A DNA stretch of 52,075 bases, from the NCBI GenBank assembly GCA_015065225.1, contig SVQR01000004.1:1-52075 (forward strand), given 5' to 3'. Positions within the stretch are counted from its first letter, which is position 1. The number at the start of each line of letters is the position of its first letter. Below are positions 10,222 to 18,471 of the stretch, piece after piece. This DNA comes from Oscillospiraceae bacterium (lineage in GTDB: Bacteria; Bacillota; Clostridia; Oscillospirales; CAG-382). Under the pieces are notes generated by a model. That model saw only the letters and a list, made by a program, of their open reading frames with translations. It was not told the DNA's origin and ran no database searches. The translations under genes were made by a program, and so were the position numbers.

Positions 10222-10497
10222 TCAAAACAAATATCCGATTTTGATATCTGCCCAAATATCAACGAGTTTTTCTCCGTCTATCACAGCATTCTCCAAAAGA
10301 TCTTCAAGCGACAAAAAAGCCTGCTCTCCTTTGTTGCACCACAGAGAAACGTAGGACTGTGAGCCGGACCTCGAAATAAAACCATCGGTATCTTTATATT
10401 TAAATTCAAGTTCCCTGCCTCTGTTTATCATGTAAATCAAAGCAGCAACGGACTTGCCGGTGCATAATTCATTCACAATAATATCGTAATAATCCAC
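10222..10497 (-). CDS. Small hypothetical protein
   Basis: A 91-aa protein of unknown function. I place the start at GTG 10497 ([11 protein letters not shown]...) because GAAAGGGGA sits 7 nt upstream of it; the longer frame from 10524 begins almost at the predicted transcription start. It is mildly acidic with alternating hydrophobic residues, no signal peptide, no membrane span, and two Cys that are not in a metal motif. It has its own promoter, and its stop at 10222 lies 44 nt before uvrB, with which it may be co-transcribed. Confidence 0.55.
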   Translation of the reverse strand: MDYYDIIVNELCTGKSVAALIYMINRGRELEFKYKDTDGFISRSGSQSYVSLWCNKGEQAFLSLEDLLENAVIDGEKLVDIWADIKIGYLF

Positions 10498-10538
10498 AAC
10501 AAATCCCCTTTCTAAATCAATCACAGTTTTCCGAATTT

Positions 10539-10567
10539 ATTATACCACACATATATAAAATATTCAA
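10539..10567 (-). promoter_or_regulatory. Promoter of the small gene (and perhaps uvrB)
   Basis: Minus strand TTGAAT (10567-10562), 17 nt, TATAAT (10544-10539). The -35 box abuts the terminator hairpin of the gene to the right. Confidence 0.7.
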
Positions 10568-10592
10568 GTGCCCGACCAAAAAATCGGGCACT
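10562..10592 (-). terminator. Terminator of the stalk-domain operon
   Basis: AGTGCCCGA/TCGGGCACT, a perfect 9-bp stem (10592-10567), followed on the minus strand by TGAATATTTTATA. It lies just after the stop at 10607 and touches the -35 box of the next gene. Confidence 0.65.
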
Positions 10593-10606
10593 CACACAAG
10601 AAGTAT

Positions 10607-11995
10607 TCAAAATTCCGACTTCGTAACCTCCGAAAGCACACCGCTATCAAGATCGAAAACAAATCTGTAACCGTTCCAATACGCAACAAAGTTTCCTCCC
10701 TCAATACCCGGCTGAGGAACAGCACCGGTCTGCGGATGAAGATATTCTATATCATACTTTTCAATTATCTCCGAAATATCAACAACCTTTTCAGCCTCTC
10801 CCCGTTTTCCGAATCTGAGCTTATTGCTTCCCATCGGACTGCCCTTAAGAGAATGCGTCAGATATCCGACATAATGATCACCGCTCACAGCATAATACTC
10901 ACGGCTGTATCCCACCACTGTCGGCAGAGTGTCAATATCATACTCCGGCTTGAAGGTGTTCCTGCTGTCAAGAACAAGTCCGTTCTTCATATCGAATGAA
11001 TATTCCCATCCGAGATGATCATGCGCTATCTGCCATGTAAGCGGCAAGTAATAAACATCCCCGACCATCATCGGCGAATACTCCATACCGAAGTTGTGCC
11101 ACCTTGTGGCGAAACCGTTAATATACAGCGCTCCATCAAAAGACTCAAGTATATCAAGAGAAAAGCTGTCTCCGTCCTTTATATATCCGAAATCAGCCAC
11201 CTTGCCTCGTTCATGCTTGTTACCGACAACAACACATTCATAAAAATCGGCTCTTGCATCATAATGCCTGAACTTTATCCCCATAAAATCGGCAATATTT
11301 TCCGTCAAGGGCATAAAAACAATATTGTTATATTGCAGGAACGGATACTTCGCCACCTCATTACGATATTTCACACCGTTCAAAGTAACATCAAAAGACG
11401 GCACGGAAACAATCCTCTGCGGAATATTTGTCCTCGACAATTCAAGTCCCTTTTCCGAAGAAAACTTCATGGAAAGACCGAGACCGGTACAAGCAGCATC
11501 ATAAGTCATGGGCAGATATTCCTTGCCGCGAAACGAAAGTATCGGGTATTCCTTTGGGAAGACCTCACGCACATTTCCGAATCTGTTGACGATTATCCCG
11601 GAATACTCCACAACCTGCGCCGTCATATCTTCGCCGAAAGCACCGCCATTTTTCTCAAAATCTACCACATCCGGAATATTTTTCTCAAACCGTAGATCCC
11701 TTACAAACAGCTTCTTATACTTTTCATTGGATCTCCCCTCACCGCATACAAATCCGAGAGCCGACATATAGTTATACTGTCCCCCGGTATGCTTGTCCTC
11801 AACGGGAATATAGGTAACATCCTTATATACGATCAACGGATAACTCGCATCATCCGCATCGACCTTCACCCCGTTAAAGCTTATATCAAACTTCGGCATC
11901 TCCACTTCCACATTCTCCGCCGCTTTCACGGAAAACATAAAAGCAGTCAAAAAGCCGAAGCAAATCAATGCATTAATTAAAAATCTATTTCTCAT
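10607..11995 (-). CDS. Secreted stalk-domain (copper amine oxidase N-terminal-like) protein
   Basis: A 462-aa exported protein: signal peptide with hydrophobic core (LINALICFGFLTAFMFSVKA-A), then at least four modules each with a hydrophobic 'YP.L.Y.d..Y(I/L)P(V/L/M)' motif, as in the stalk domain also called copper-amine-oxidase N-terminal domain. Examples are SYPLIVYKDVTYIPV, EYPILSFRGKEYLPM, KYPFLQYNNIVFMPL and VGDVYYLPLTWQIAHDHLGW. These domains are used as binding or spacer modules on Gram-positive surfaces and contain no copper-oxidase active site. The C-terminus has a propeller-like stretch reading a stored value. It is the second gene of an operon, 15 nt after its paralogue. The exact role is unknown. 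Confidence 0.75.
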   Translation of the reverse strand: MRNRFLINALICFGFLTAFMFSVKAAENVEVEMPKFDISFNGVKVDADDASYPLIVYKDVTYIPVEDKHTGGQYNYMSALGFVCGEGRSNEKYKKLFVRDLRFEKNIPDVVDFEKNGGAFGEDMTAQVVEYSGIIVNRFGNVREVFPKEYPILSFRGKEYLPMTYDAACTGLGLSMKFSSEKGLELSRTNIPQRIVSVPSFDVTLNGVKYRNEVAKYPFLQYNNIVFMPLTENIADFMGIKFRHYDARADFYECVVVGNKHERGKVADFGYIKDGDSFSLDILESFDGALYINGFATRWHNFGMEYSPMMVGDVYYLPLTWQIAHDHLGWEYSFDMKNGLVLDSRNTFKPEYDIDTLPTVVGYSREYYAVSGDHYVGYLTHSLKGSPMGSNKLRFGKRGEAEKVVDISEIIEKYDIEYLHPQTGAVPQPGIEGGNFVAYWNGYRFVFDLDSGVLSEVTKSEF

Positions 11996-12010
11996 ATCTC
12001 ACCTCAAAAA

Positions 12011-12988
12011 TCATCTGTCAACCGGAACAATATTTATCGCCCCGTCACCCCAAACATCTATGGTTATTTTAACATCAACAGCGGGCCCGACATTCCCGTA
12101 CACCGCAGTTCCCCGAAGTGTCAGAATACCGTCCGAATATACGGGCGTCTTCAAATAATTAAAGGATGCACTCACTTCCCCGCCCGAAAGAAGAAACACA
12201 CCGCTTTTACCGCGCACTCTGTCGTAAACCTCAATCATCTTTCTGCCGGCATCATGATAAATGTAATAGTCGTGACCACAGATATACATCGGTACAAGTC
12301 CCCGCGTAATATTTCCTCTTATCCAAGTCTTTACATCCTCCACCCAAAGCTCGGGTCTGAAAGCCTCCCGTGAATCTATCACAAGTCCGTTATCATGATC
12401 AAAGCTGTATTCCCATCCAAGCTTTTCATAAGCGATGTCCCAGGTCAGCGGTAAATAATAGGTATCATTATAATACAGCACAGGATATTCCTCACTGCCG
12501 TTATGCTCATAGTCCTGCACCACGGTATAATACAAAACAAGATATCCGTCCTTATTTGTATATGCTCCTTTTGTCTTTGGCGTATCACGATACACACGAG
12601 CCTTCATGGAGTGTACATCTGCATTATTACAAGAGTCCGGCAGACTTTCGCAAGTGATATCCGAATTTCCCACAAAAACAAAATTAATATCCTGATAACT
12701 CCTCGACATGACATATTCCCGATGCATCTGAAGTCCCATATAACCGCACATCGCATCGGTCATGGGAAGATAAGTAATATCCTTATAGACGATACAAGGG
12801 TACTCCGCATTATCGCTGTCATACTTCCGACCGTTAAAGACCACATCAAAGGTCGGCAAAGCAATATCTACCTCTTCACCGAACTCAAAATCATCAATAC
12901 GCTCCGTCTCTGTCGCCAAAACAGTCCCCTGCAACAACACCATTCCGAAAATGCACGCAAATAACATATTAAAAAATCTTTTCAACAT
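12011..12988 (-). CDS. Secreted stalk-domain protein, paralogue of the downstream gene
   Basis: A 325-aa exported protein with signal peptide (MLKRFFNMLFACIFGMVLL..., cleavage near LAT-E). It has two stalk modules: EYPCIVYKDITYLPM and the module YYLPLTWDIAYEKLGWEYSF, nearly identical to the matching module of the next gene. The start at 12988 is chosen because GGGGGAG lies 6 nt upstream and the consensus promoter at 13075-13103 would place the transcription start at about 13068, leaving the longer start at 13069 untranslated. First gene of a two-gene operon that arose by duplication. Probably a surface-binding protein of unknown ligand. Confidence 0.72.
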   Translation of the reverse strand: MLKRFFNMLFACIFGMVLLQGTVLATETERIDDFEFGEEVDIALPTFDVVFNGRKYDSDNAEYPCIVYKDITYLPMTDAMCGYMGLQMHREYVMSRSYQDINFVFVGNSDITCESLPDSCNNADVHSMKARVYRDTPKTKGAYTNKDGYLVLYYTVVQDYEHNGSEEYPVLYYNDTYYLPLTWDIAYEKLGWEYSFDHDNGLVIDSREAFRPELWVEDVKTWIRGNITRGLVPMYICGHDYYIYHDAGRKMIEVYDRVRGKSGVFLLSGGEVSASFNYLKTPVYSDGILTLRGTAVYGNVGPAVDVKITIDVWGDGAINIVPVDR

Positions 12989-13074
12989 TATCATCTCCCC
13001 CAAATGTACCCTCTCTAATCTACAGAACGTACAACAAAAGAAAATCTCACGCACAAATGGATTATTCATAAAGA

Positions 13075-13103
13075 ATTATACTACACTTCATGCAAATAAT
13101 CAA
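13075..13103 (-). promoter_or_regulatory. Promoter of the stalk-domain operon
   Basis: Minus strand TTGATT (13103-13098), 17 nt, TATAAT (13080-13075). Confidence 0.75.
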
Positions 13104-13111
13104 CCAAAACA

Positions 13112-13139
13112 ACAAAAAAGCTCCGGAATTTCCGAAGCT
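13112..13139 (-). terminator. hflX terminator
   Basis: AGCTTCGGA/TCCGGAGCT arms (13139-13119) with a 3-nt loop, followed on the minus strand by TTTTTTG. It ends the hflX transcript about 100 nt after the stop. Confidence 0.75.
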
Positions 13140-13197
13140 TAATAAAACCTGTTTCAATAACAACGAAGATCTGCAAAGCAAATCAACCTTCCCTAAC

Positions 13198-13240
13198 CCC
13201 TAAATCCTAAATCCTATATCCTAAATCCTATATCCTAACC
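13198..13240. repeat. Heptamer repeat CCTAAAT/CCTATAT
   Basis: About six tandem 7-bp units (CCTAAAT, CCTATAT) directly after hflX. The same CCTAAAT words form the arms of the inverted-repeat element just upstream of hflX, so both may derive from one element family. Confidence 0.75.
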
Positions 13241-13242
13241 CC

Positions 13243-14577
13243 TCACTCAACCTCAAACTCCTTAAACTTCCCCTCGATCTCCGGATCAACAAGCGCAACC
13301 ACTTCCGTACCCTTATCGGTATACTCAACGGAAATAACACTCGCACGCCTGTAAAGAGTGTTGACACCGCTCTGATCGCTGAACGGAAAAAGATACTTCA
13401 CCTCATGAGTCAGCGAATTGACAGTCTCCTCAAGCATCTCAAGCAGTTTTCCCACACCCGCACCGGTAAGTGCGGAAATGCAAACCGCTGACTTTTCCGA
13501 AAGTCTTTCTTCATCACCGCCATACGGCAGAAAATCAAGACCTTCACACTTGTTATAAACAAGTATCCTCGGCTTACCTCCCGCATCAAGCTCATTAATG
13601 ATACGTTCGGTTACCTCAATCTTTTTCTCGGTATCAACATCCGAAGCATCCGCCACAATAAGCAATATATCCGCAAACCTCACCTCATCAAGCGTAGACT
13701 TGAACGCCTCAACAAGCCTGTGCGGAAGATTGTTGATAAACCCTACAGTATCCGTCAAAAGCACTTCTTTACCGCTGGGAAGCGATAACTTTCTGGTAGT
13801 GGGATCAAGCGTGGCAAACAGCTTGTTTTCCGCAAGTATGCCCGCATCCGTCAGATAATTCAGAAGCGTAGACTTTCCCGCATTGGTATATCCGACAATG
13901 GCAATATTACATATACCGCTGCCCGACCTCTTGGACCTCTTTACATTCCTTGCGGCCTCCATATCGGCGATCTGCGATTCCAGCGACTCAATACGCCTGT
14001 GTATATGACGCCTGTCCGTTTCGAGCTTTGTTTCACCGGGGCCTCTCGCACCGATAGCACCGCTTGTACCGCCCTGACGTGAAAGCTCAATACCCTTACC
14101 GGTAAGTCTCGGTGCAGTATACTTCAGCTGAGCTATCTCGACCTGCAGCTTACCTTCACCGGTGACAGCATGCTTTGCAAAAATATCAAGAATAAGCATA
14201 GTCCTGTCAATGACTCTGACATCCGCATTTTTCTTGTCATAAACAGAGATAACAGCCTCATTGTTCCTTATCTGTGAAGGCGAAAGCTCGGTATCAAACA
14301 CCACAAGCGAAATATCATGATCGCTGCATAGCTTTGCCGCCTCCTCCACCTTACCGCTTCCGATATAAGTTGCGGCATCCGGAGAAGCCTTCAGCTGAGA
14401 CATAACAAAAAAGTCAACATAATCGCACTCACCCTCAAGTGCAGTCTCACAAAGAAGTCTCAGCTCATCTATCCCACGCATAGCCTCATCCTCATCGGAG
14501 GAGTTGCGATAAAGAGTGACAAGCAACACCCCGACTCTCTTCTTTTCTTCTTCCGTCATAAACATATTTGTATTCAT
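13243..14577 (-). CDS. hflX: Ribosome-associated GTPase HflX
   Basis: HflX binds the 50S subunit and splits stalled or hibernating ribosomes under stress. The 444-aa protein has the N-terminal HflX domain (ATYIGSGKVEE, FDTELSPSQIRN), the glycine-rich linker SRQGGTSGAIGARGPGETKLE, and the GTPase domain: G1 GYTNAGKST, G2 region TLDPTTRK, G3 DTVGF, and G4 NKCE, where the usual NKxD Asp is Glu. AAGGAG precedes the ATG at 14577. It is monocistronic, between two repeat blocks. Confidence 0.95.
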   Translation of the reverse strand: MNTNMFMTEEEKKRVGVLLVTLYRNSSDEDEAMRGIDELRLLCETALEGECDYVDFFVMSQLKASPDAATYIGSGKVEEAAKLCSDHDISLVVFDTELSPSQIRNNEAVISVYDKKNADVRVIDRTMLILDIFAKHAVTGEGKLQVEIAQLKYTAPRLTGKGIELSRQGGTSGAIGARGPGETKLETDRRHIHRRIESLESQIADMEAARNVKRSKRSGSGICNIAIVGYTNAGKSTLLNYLTDAGILAENKLFATLDPTTRKLSLPSGKEVLLTDTVGFINNLPHRLVEAFKSTLDEVRFADILLIVADASDVDTEKKIEVTERIINELDAGGKPRILVYNKCEGLDFLPYGGDEERLSEKSAVCISALTGAGVGKLLEMLEETVNSLTHEVKYLFPFSDQSGVNTLYRRASVISVEYTDKGTEVVALVDPEIEGKFKEFEVE

Positions 14578-14595
14578 AAAACAGCTCCTTAATAA

Positions 14596-14764
14596 GGATT
14601 TAGGGAATAGGATTTAGGGGATAGGGAATGTTGGAAGCTTCGCTTCCTTCAATAATACTCGATTGTTATTATCAAAGAATAACGTTTGATCTGATTTTTT
14701 AATAAAAATGCAAATTGCGAAGCAATTGTCATTCCCTAAATCCTAAATCCTATCCCCTGAATCC
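14596..14764. repeat. MITE-like element with 35-bp terminal inverted repeats
   Basis: The left arm (14596-14630) is made of GGATTTAGGG-type words; the right arm (14730-14764) is its inverted counterpart with a few changes and word shuffling. The centre contains two small perfect hairpins, GGAAGCTTCGCTTCC and CAAATTGCGAAGCAATTG. It has no coding capacity. Confidence 0.65.
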
Positions 14765-14879
14765 TAATATCTCAACTACTATAACCCAAAATAATTAACA
14801 CACAATGAACATTGACACATAACAACCAAAAAAAGCCCGTAAATTTAAACAAAAACACAAAAAAATTTATAAATACCCC

Positions 14880-14908
14880 TTTTCAAACGCAATATTATGT
14901 GTTATAAT
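14880..14908 (+). promoter_or_regulatory. Ferredoxin promoter
   Basis: TTTTCA (14880-14885), 17 nt, TATAAT (14903-14908), about 30 nt before the ATG. Confidence 0.6.
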
Positions 14909-14939
14909 AAGGCGAAAAAATACATGGAGGTGTACACAA

Positions 14940-15110
14940 ATGGCATACAAGATTTCCGACGAATGCATCGGTTGCGGCGCTTGCGCAGACGCTTGCCCCA
15001 CAGAGTGCATCACAGAAGCAGACGGCAAGTACGTTATCAACGCTGATGAATGTGTTGACTGCGGCACATGTGCAGACACTTGTCCCGTAGAAGCTCCCCA
15101 GGCTGAATAA
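14940..15110 (+). CDS. 2[4Fe-4S] ferredoxin, clostridial type
   Basis: A 56-aa protein, below the usual ORF length cut-off. It carries two complete CxxCxxCxxxCP motifs: CIGCGACADACP near residue 9 and CVDCGTCADTCP near residue 38, in the pseudo-twofold repeat of clostridial ferredoxins. Each binds a [4Fe-4S] cluster, and the protein is a low-potential one-electron carrier in the cytoplasm for fermentation and hydrogenase or oxidoreductase partners. A strong GGAGGTG lies 8 nt before the ATG, and it has its own promoter and terminator, consistent with high expression. Confidence 0.97.
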   Translation: MAYKISDECIGCGACADACPTECITEADGKYVINADECVDCGTCADTCPVEAPQAE

Positions 15111-15146
15111 TCCTCGGAGTAATACTTAACCGACAATAAAAAGAAG

Positions 15147-15180
15147 GAACGGCTCTCCTTTTGGGGAACCGTTCTTTTGT
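15147..15180 (+). terminator. Ferredoxin terminator
   Basis: GAACGG/CCGTTC outer stem with inner TCC/GGA pairing (15147-15174), then TTTTGTT. Confidence 0.75.
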
Positions 15181-15211
15181 TATGTTAAACAGATTAAAAG
15201 CAATTAAATTT

Positions 15212-16900
15212 TTATCCTGTATATTTGGTATTACCAAAGGCATCCTTACCTATGAAAGTATCGTCATTCCAAATAGTTACATCTTCAAGATTGGTACAAT
15301 TATAAAAAGCATATTCACCTATTGATTCAACATCACTTGATATACTTATTTCTTCGAGGCTGATACAACCTTTAAATGCGCTGTCTTCTATAATCTTCCC
15401 ACCCCAAAAAGTAACATCTCTAAGAGCAGTACAATCTTCAAATGCAGATTTTCCAATAATCTCAGTATCGCTTGATATGCTTATTTCTTCAAGACTGATA
15501 CAACCTTTAAATGCATTTTCGCCTATATTCTCTCCACCCCAAAAGATAACACTTTCAAGAGCAGTACATCCTTCAAATGCAGATTTTCCAATCGTTTCAG
15601 TACTACTTGGAATACTTATCTCTTCTAAACTCGTGCAATTCTTGAAACAATTATCGCCAAATGACTCTATATCACCCCAAATAATCACGGTTTCAAGATT
15701 TGTACAACCCTCAAATGCAGAAGCACCAATTATCTCACATTCTCCGGAAATACTTATTTCTTCAAGATTAACACAACCTTTGAAACAAGCATCATCAAAA
15801 ATTTCAATATCTGCCCAAATTATCATTTCTTCGATAAAGGTACAATTCTCAAAAGCACTTTTTCCAATCTTAGTGACATCCATATTATCAATTTCCGATG
15901 AAATAACTACTGAAGAATCAGAACCGTTATACTTGGCAATCTCTACTGTACTATCAGCTAAAACATTATATGTAAAATCCCCTTGTGTCAATCCAATCTG
16001 CAAAGGTTGCGCGTCAATATCCTCGGTCAATTGTTCCTGTGTCGTGGGTTCTTCGCTCTTGTTTTCTTCCGCTTTCAAGGGTTCCTCTGTTTCCTGCTTT
16101 GCCGATCCCTCTGTTTCTTGATTTAACAATATCTCGGATTCTTTTTCGACAACATCATTGTTTCCCGATTTAATATTTAAAATGTCATCCACATCAAAAT
16201 TACCATCATAAAACTCCCATATCACTTCGTAAAGATCATCGTAGATATCAGAGCGAGCGTCATAAAAATCATCATAAAAATCAGAACGAGCGTCATAAAA
16301 ATCATCATAAAAATCAGACTTTATATCATACCATTCATCATATTCCATGGAATCTTCCGCATCGTCTATAATGCCTTCGTAATACGTGTCCTCTAAATCA
16401 TCAAAAGCATCCTCATAGATAACATCCTCATAATCATCAAAAGCATCTTCATATATAGCATCCTCAAAATCATCCAATGCATCTTCTATTGCTTTATCAT
16501 CATTATTGTCTATTGTTTTTGCCACTAATTTATAATATTCAACAGCCCTTTTTTGGGTTCTTTCATACAGCTTTTCCGATTCTGTCTGTACATATTCATA
16601 CCAGTCCAAAACTATCTGACTGTTTTCCAAATAACCGTCAAATGTACCGCCAATCACAGTATGAACATTTTCAAGCTCTTTTGTTATTTTATCACTTGTA
16701 GTATTAAAATCTGCATTAATATCATTAATAATATCTTCTAAAGTCATGGGGTCACCAGATTCTATTTGATTATTGTCATTGAACAATACCGGATTTTCAT
16801 CATTGGATGCTGTTTGTTTTTCATCATTTTTCTTTTCTCCGCATCCTGTTAAAGACAATAATAATGCTGATAAAGCTAAAAACAACAGTACTCTTTTCAT
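15212..16900 (-). CDS. BspA-type leucine-rich-repeat lipoprotein
   Basis: A 562-aa surface lipoprotein: signal peptide with lipobox LTGC (Cys20), then an acidic N-terminal half with two sets of short tandem repeats, one around 'EDAFDDYEDVIYEDAFDD' and one of 'DDFYDARSDFY' units. A Glu/Thr-rich spacer with 'EEPLKAEENKSEE'-like words follows. The last ~240 residues are BspA/LRR_5 repeats of the form IGxxAFxxCTxLExVxIwxxxxxIGxxAF, about nine units. Such LRRs mediate adhesion to host or other bacteria. A weak AAAGGCGTGG precedes the start. The structured RNA at 17254-17051 lies upstream; no clear promoter lies between the two, so read-through of that RNA's terminator may feed this gene. Confidence 0.85.
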   Translation of the reverse strand: MKRVLLFLALSALLLSLTGCGEKKNDEKQTASNDENPVLFNDNNQIESGDPMTLEDIINDINADFNTTSDKITKELENVHTVIGGTFDGYLENSQIVLDWYEYVQTESEKLYERTQKRAVEYYKLVAKTIDNNDDKAIEDALDDFEDAIYEDAFDDYEDVIYEDAFDDLEDTYYEGIIDDAEDSMEYDEWYDIKSDFYDDFYDARSDFYDDFYDARSDIYDDLYEVIWEFYDGNFDVDDILNIKSGNNDVVEKESEILLNQETEGSAKQETEEPLKAEENKSEEPTTQEQLTEDIDAQPLQIGLTQGDFTYNVLADSTVEIAKYNGSDSSVVISSEIDNMDVTKIGKSAFENCTFIEEMIIWADIEIFDDACFKGCVNLEEISISGECEIIGASAFEGCTNLETVIIWGDIESFGDNCFKNCTSLEEISIPSSTETIGKSAFEGCTALESVIFWGGENIGENAFKGCISLEEISISSDTEIIGKSAFEDCTALRDVTFWGGKIIEDSAFKGCISLEEISISSDVESIGEYAFYNCTNLEDVTIWNDDTFIGKDAFGNTKYTG

Positions 16901-17050
16901 TTTTTACACCACGCCTTTCCGCCTTTTTGACTTATAAAAATATAAATTCAAATCCCGATCCAATTTAATGTGCAATCTCTCACACAGGCGCCCCGCAGAT
17001 CCACCGAAAGTTCCTCTACTGCTCCGCTCCTTCCCGAACAAAATTCCCAA

Positions 17051-17254
17051 AATAAAAATGCGCAGCCCCCAAAAAGCAGAAGCCACGCACGAAAAACATA
17101 CAAGCTCCGGCTCTAAGGTTGCTACACACTTATACTTACCATACACATTTCTTCTCAATACGGGTACGACAGCCAAAGCGTACGCTTTTACCGAATTAGC
17201 GTACACCCTGCGACGAGTAATTATACCTATTCCATTGTAAGTTAAGTATGTAGC
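17051..17254 (-). ncRNA. Candidate structured RNA A, same family as RNA B at 42199
   Basis: The transcript is predicted to start at G17254, six nt after a perfect -10 box. Its first 18 nt (GCTACATACTTAACTTAC) pair with 17121-17139 in a long closing stem with one wobble and one bulged base. Inside is a hairpin with GTACGCT/AGCGTAC arms and flanking open regions, which recalls the 6S RNA layout (closing stem, bubble, terminal stem). After the closing stem come AGAGCC and CTTGTATGTTTTT, then a terminator with TGCGTGGC/GCTGCGCA arms (17089-17059) and TTTTTATT. RNA B has the same start word, closing word, AGAGCC, T-run and terminator arms. No protein frame explains it. The family assignment is open. 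Confidence 0.6.
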
Positions 17255-17260
17255 ATACCC

Positions 17261-17289
17261 ATTATAACACTACTTCCACCAAATGTCAA
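17261..17289 (-). promoter_or_regulatory. Perfect sigma-A promoter of structured RNA A
   Basis: Minus strand TTGACA (17289-17284), 17 nt, TATAAT (17266-17261). Confidence 0.8.
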
Positions 17290-17311
17290 CCGAAATCAAA
17301 CCAAAATCCTC

Positions 17312-17340
17312 TTGCTTTTTTTGTACAAATGTGATATACT
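17312..17340 (+). promoter_or_regulatory. Promoter of the GH39-like gene
   Basis: TTGCTT (17312-17317), 17 nt, TATACT (17335-17340), back to back with the RNA A promoter; the two -35 boxes are 22 nt apart. Confidence 0.6.
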
Positions 17341-17369
17341 GTCAAAAAACACCCCCAAGGAGCAAAACA

Positions 17370-18422
17370 ATGGACAACTACAAAAAAATAGCCACCCTCG
17401 AAGAACTCGAGACACTGAAGGAACTCATCCACTACGAAAACAGCGGCGAGCATAAGCCGGTGGATAAAAGAGAAAAGATCCTCGTTGACTTTACAAAGCC
17501 GGTCGGAAAGATAAAAAGAACATACCTCTCCGTCAAAGATACAAATACCGTAATTTCACTTCCTATATCCGACACAAATACCAACAACCTTGTACAAGAC
17601 TTCAAAACCGTTATCGCTTCCGGAACCGCAAACGGCACAAACTGTTTTGAAATCACAGTATCCGAAGGAACGGAAACCATGTCATGCCGTAAATTCTTTG
17701 ATATCTACGCTGAAATCACTCTCACATTAAAGAAAGATTTCCCGGATATAAAGCTCGGTGCAGGCGGCTTCGATAACTGCGTTTCCGACTACGTTCATGA
17801 ATTCATGAATTACCTCTCCAACGATAAAAGAGTCACCCTCGACTTCTTCTCATGGCATAAATCATGTGCAAAAGCCGAGCAGCTCCAGAACTATACCTAT
17901 GCCGCACGTACATTGCTTGATAAATACGGCTTTGAAAACACGGAGAATGTCATCACAAGCTGGAGCTATAACGGAAATCCCACAGGCATCCCGGCGTCTG
18001 AATTCGACCAAAAAAAAGCATCCTTCACCGCAGCCTGCCTCATATCCCTGCAGAAAACTCCCACAAATATCGCAGTATGCAGCGAAGATGCCCTTGACGA
18101 AAACAGCAAAGTACGCTCCGCTTTCAAAGCCTTCTCTACTCTCTCCGACCTCGGCATAGAAGTAACAAGCGACACCGCCGCAGACCACATATATGTAATC
18201 GGTGCAAAGGACGACGACAAAGGCGCATTCATGCTCGCAAACTTCAACCCCTACGAAAAGCTGGAACACGAGCTTGTATTCGACCTCAAGGGCGTCTACG
18301 GCAAGAAGTGCGAAATGTACCTCGTCGACAAAGAGCATGACCTCGACCTCATCTACGAAGGCGACATTCCCGAAACCTATAAGATGATGCCTGAGACAAT
18401 ACTCCTTGTAAAGCTCGTCTGA
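17370..18422 (+). CDS. Probable glycoside hydrolase, GH39-like TIM-barrel fold
   Basis: A 350-aa cytoplasmic protein without signal peptide. The start at 17370 has AAGGAG upstream and lies after the promoter; the frame further upstream overlaps that promoter. The segment LDFFSWHKSC...ARTLLDKYGFENTENVITSWSYNGNP resembles the 'LDFxSxHxY...LxxxGxxxxxxxxTEWN' region of GH39 xylosidase/iduronidase-like barrels, although the usual catalytic Glu of TEW is replaced here (TSWSYN). The C-terminal ~80 residues look like the small beta domain of such enzymes. It precedes a GH2 gene, so the two may act on the same oligosaccharide. The activity is uncertain and the missing Glu could mean a non-catalytic relative. 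Confidence 0.5.
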   Translation: MDNYKKIATLEELETLKELIHYENSGEHKPVDKREKILVDFTKPVGKIKRTYLSVKDTNTVISLPISDTNTNNLVQDFKTVIASGTANGTNCFEITVSEGTETMSCRKFFDIYAEITLTLKKDFPDIKLGAGGFDNCVSDYVHEFMNYLSNDKRVTLDFFSWHKSCAKAEQLQNYTYAARTLLDKYGFENTENVITSWSYNGNPTGIPASEFDQKKASFTAACLISLQKTPTNIAVCSEDALDENSKVRSAFKAFSTLSDLGIEVTSDTAADHIYVIGAKDDDKGAFMLANFNPYEKLEHELVFDLKGVYGKKCEMYLVDKEHDLDLIYEGDIPETYKMMPETILLVKLV

Positions 18423-18439
18423 TAAAAGAATACCGCAAA

Positions 18440-18471
18440 GGAAGGGAATTTCATTTTCCTTCCTTTTTTTC
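18440..18471 (+). terminator. Terminator after the GH39-like gene
   Basis: GGAAGGGAA/TTTCCTTCC-type stem (18440-18463), then a run of seven or more T that merges into the -35 box of the next promoter. Confidence 0.75.

Larger units (their letters stand above)
14578..14939. other. 362-base intergenic region with repeat element and ferredoxin promoter
   Basis: It holds the inverted-repeat element (14596-14764) and, beyond it, AT-rich DNA leading into the ferredoxin promoter. No gene is seen. Confidence 0.6.
16901..17369. other. 469-base intergenic region with structured RNA and divergent promoters
   Basis: From right to left: promoter of the GH39-like gene (plus), promoter and body of the structured RNA (minus, 17289-17051), and then a GC-rich block (about 16968-17046) with an uninterrupted minus frame (GKERSSRGTFGGSAG...) but no start or ribosome site. 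The last block is unexplained. Confidence 0.55.

Noticed and set aside
13198..13240. CRISPR or telomere-like array
   Set aside because: 7-bp units without spacers; a simple tandem repeat.
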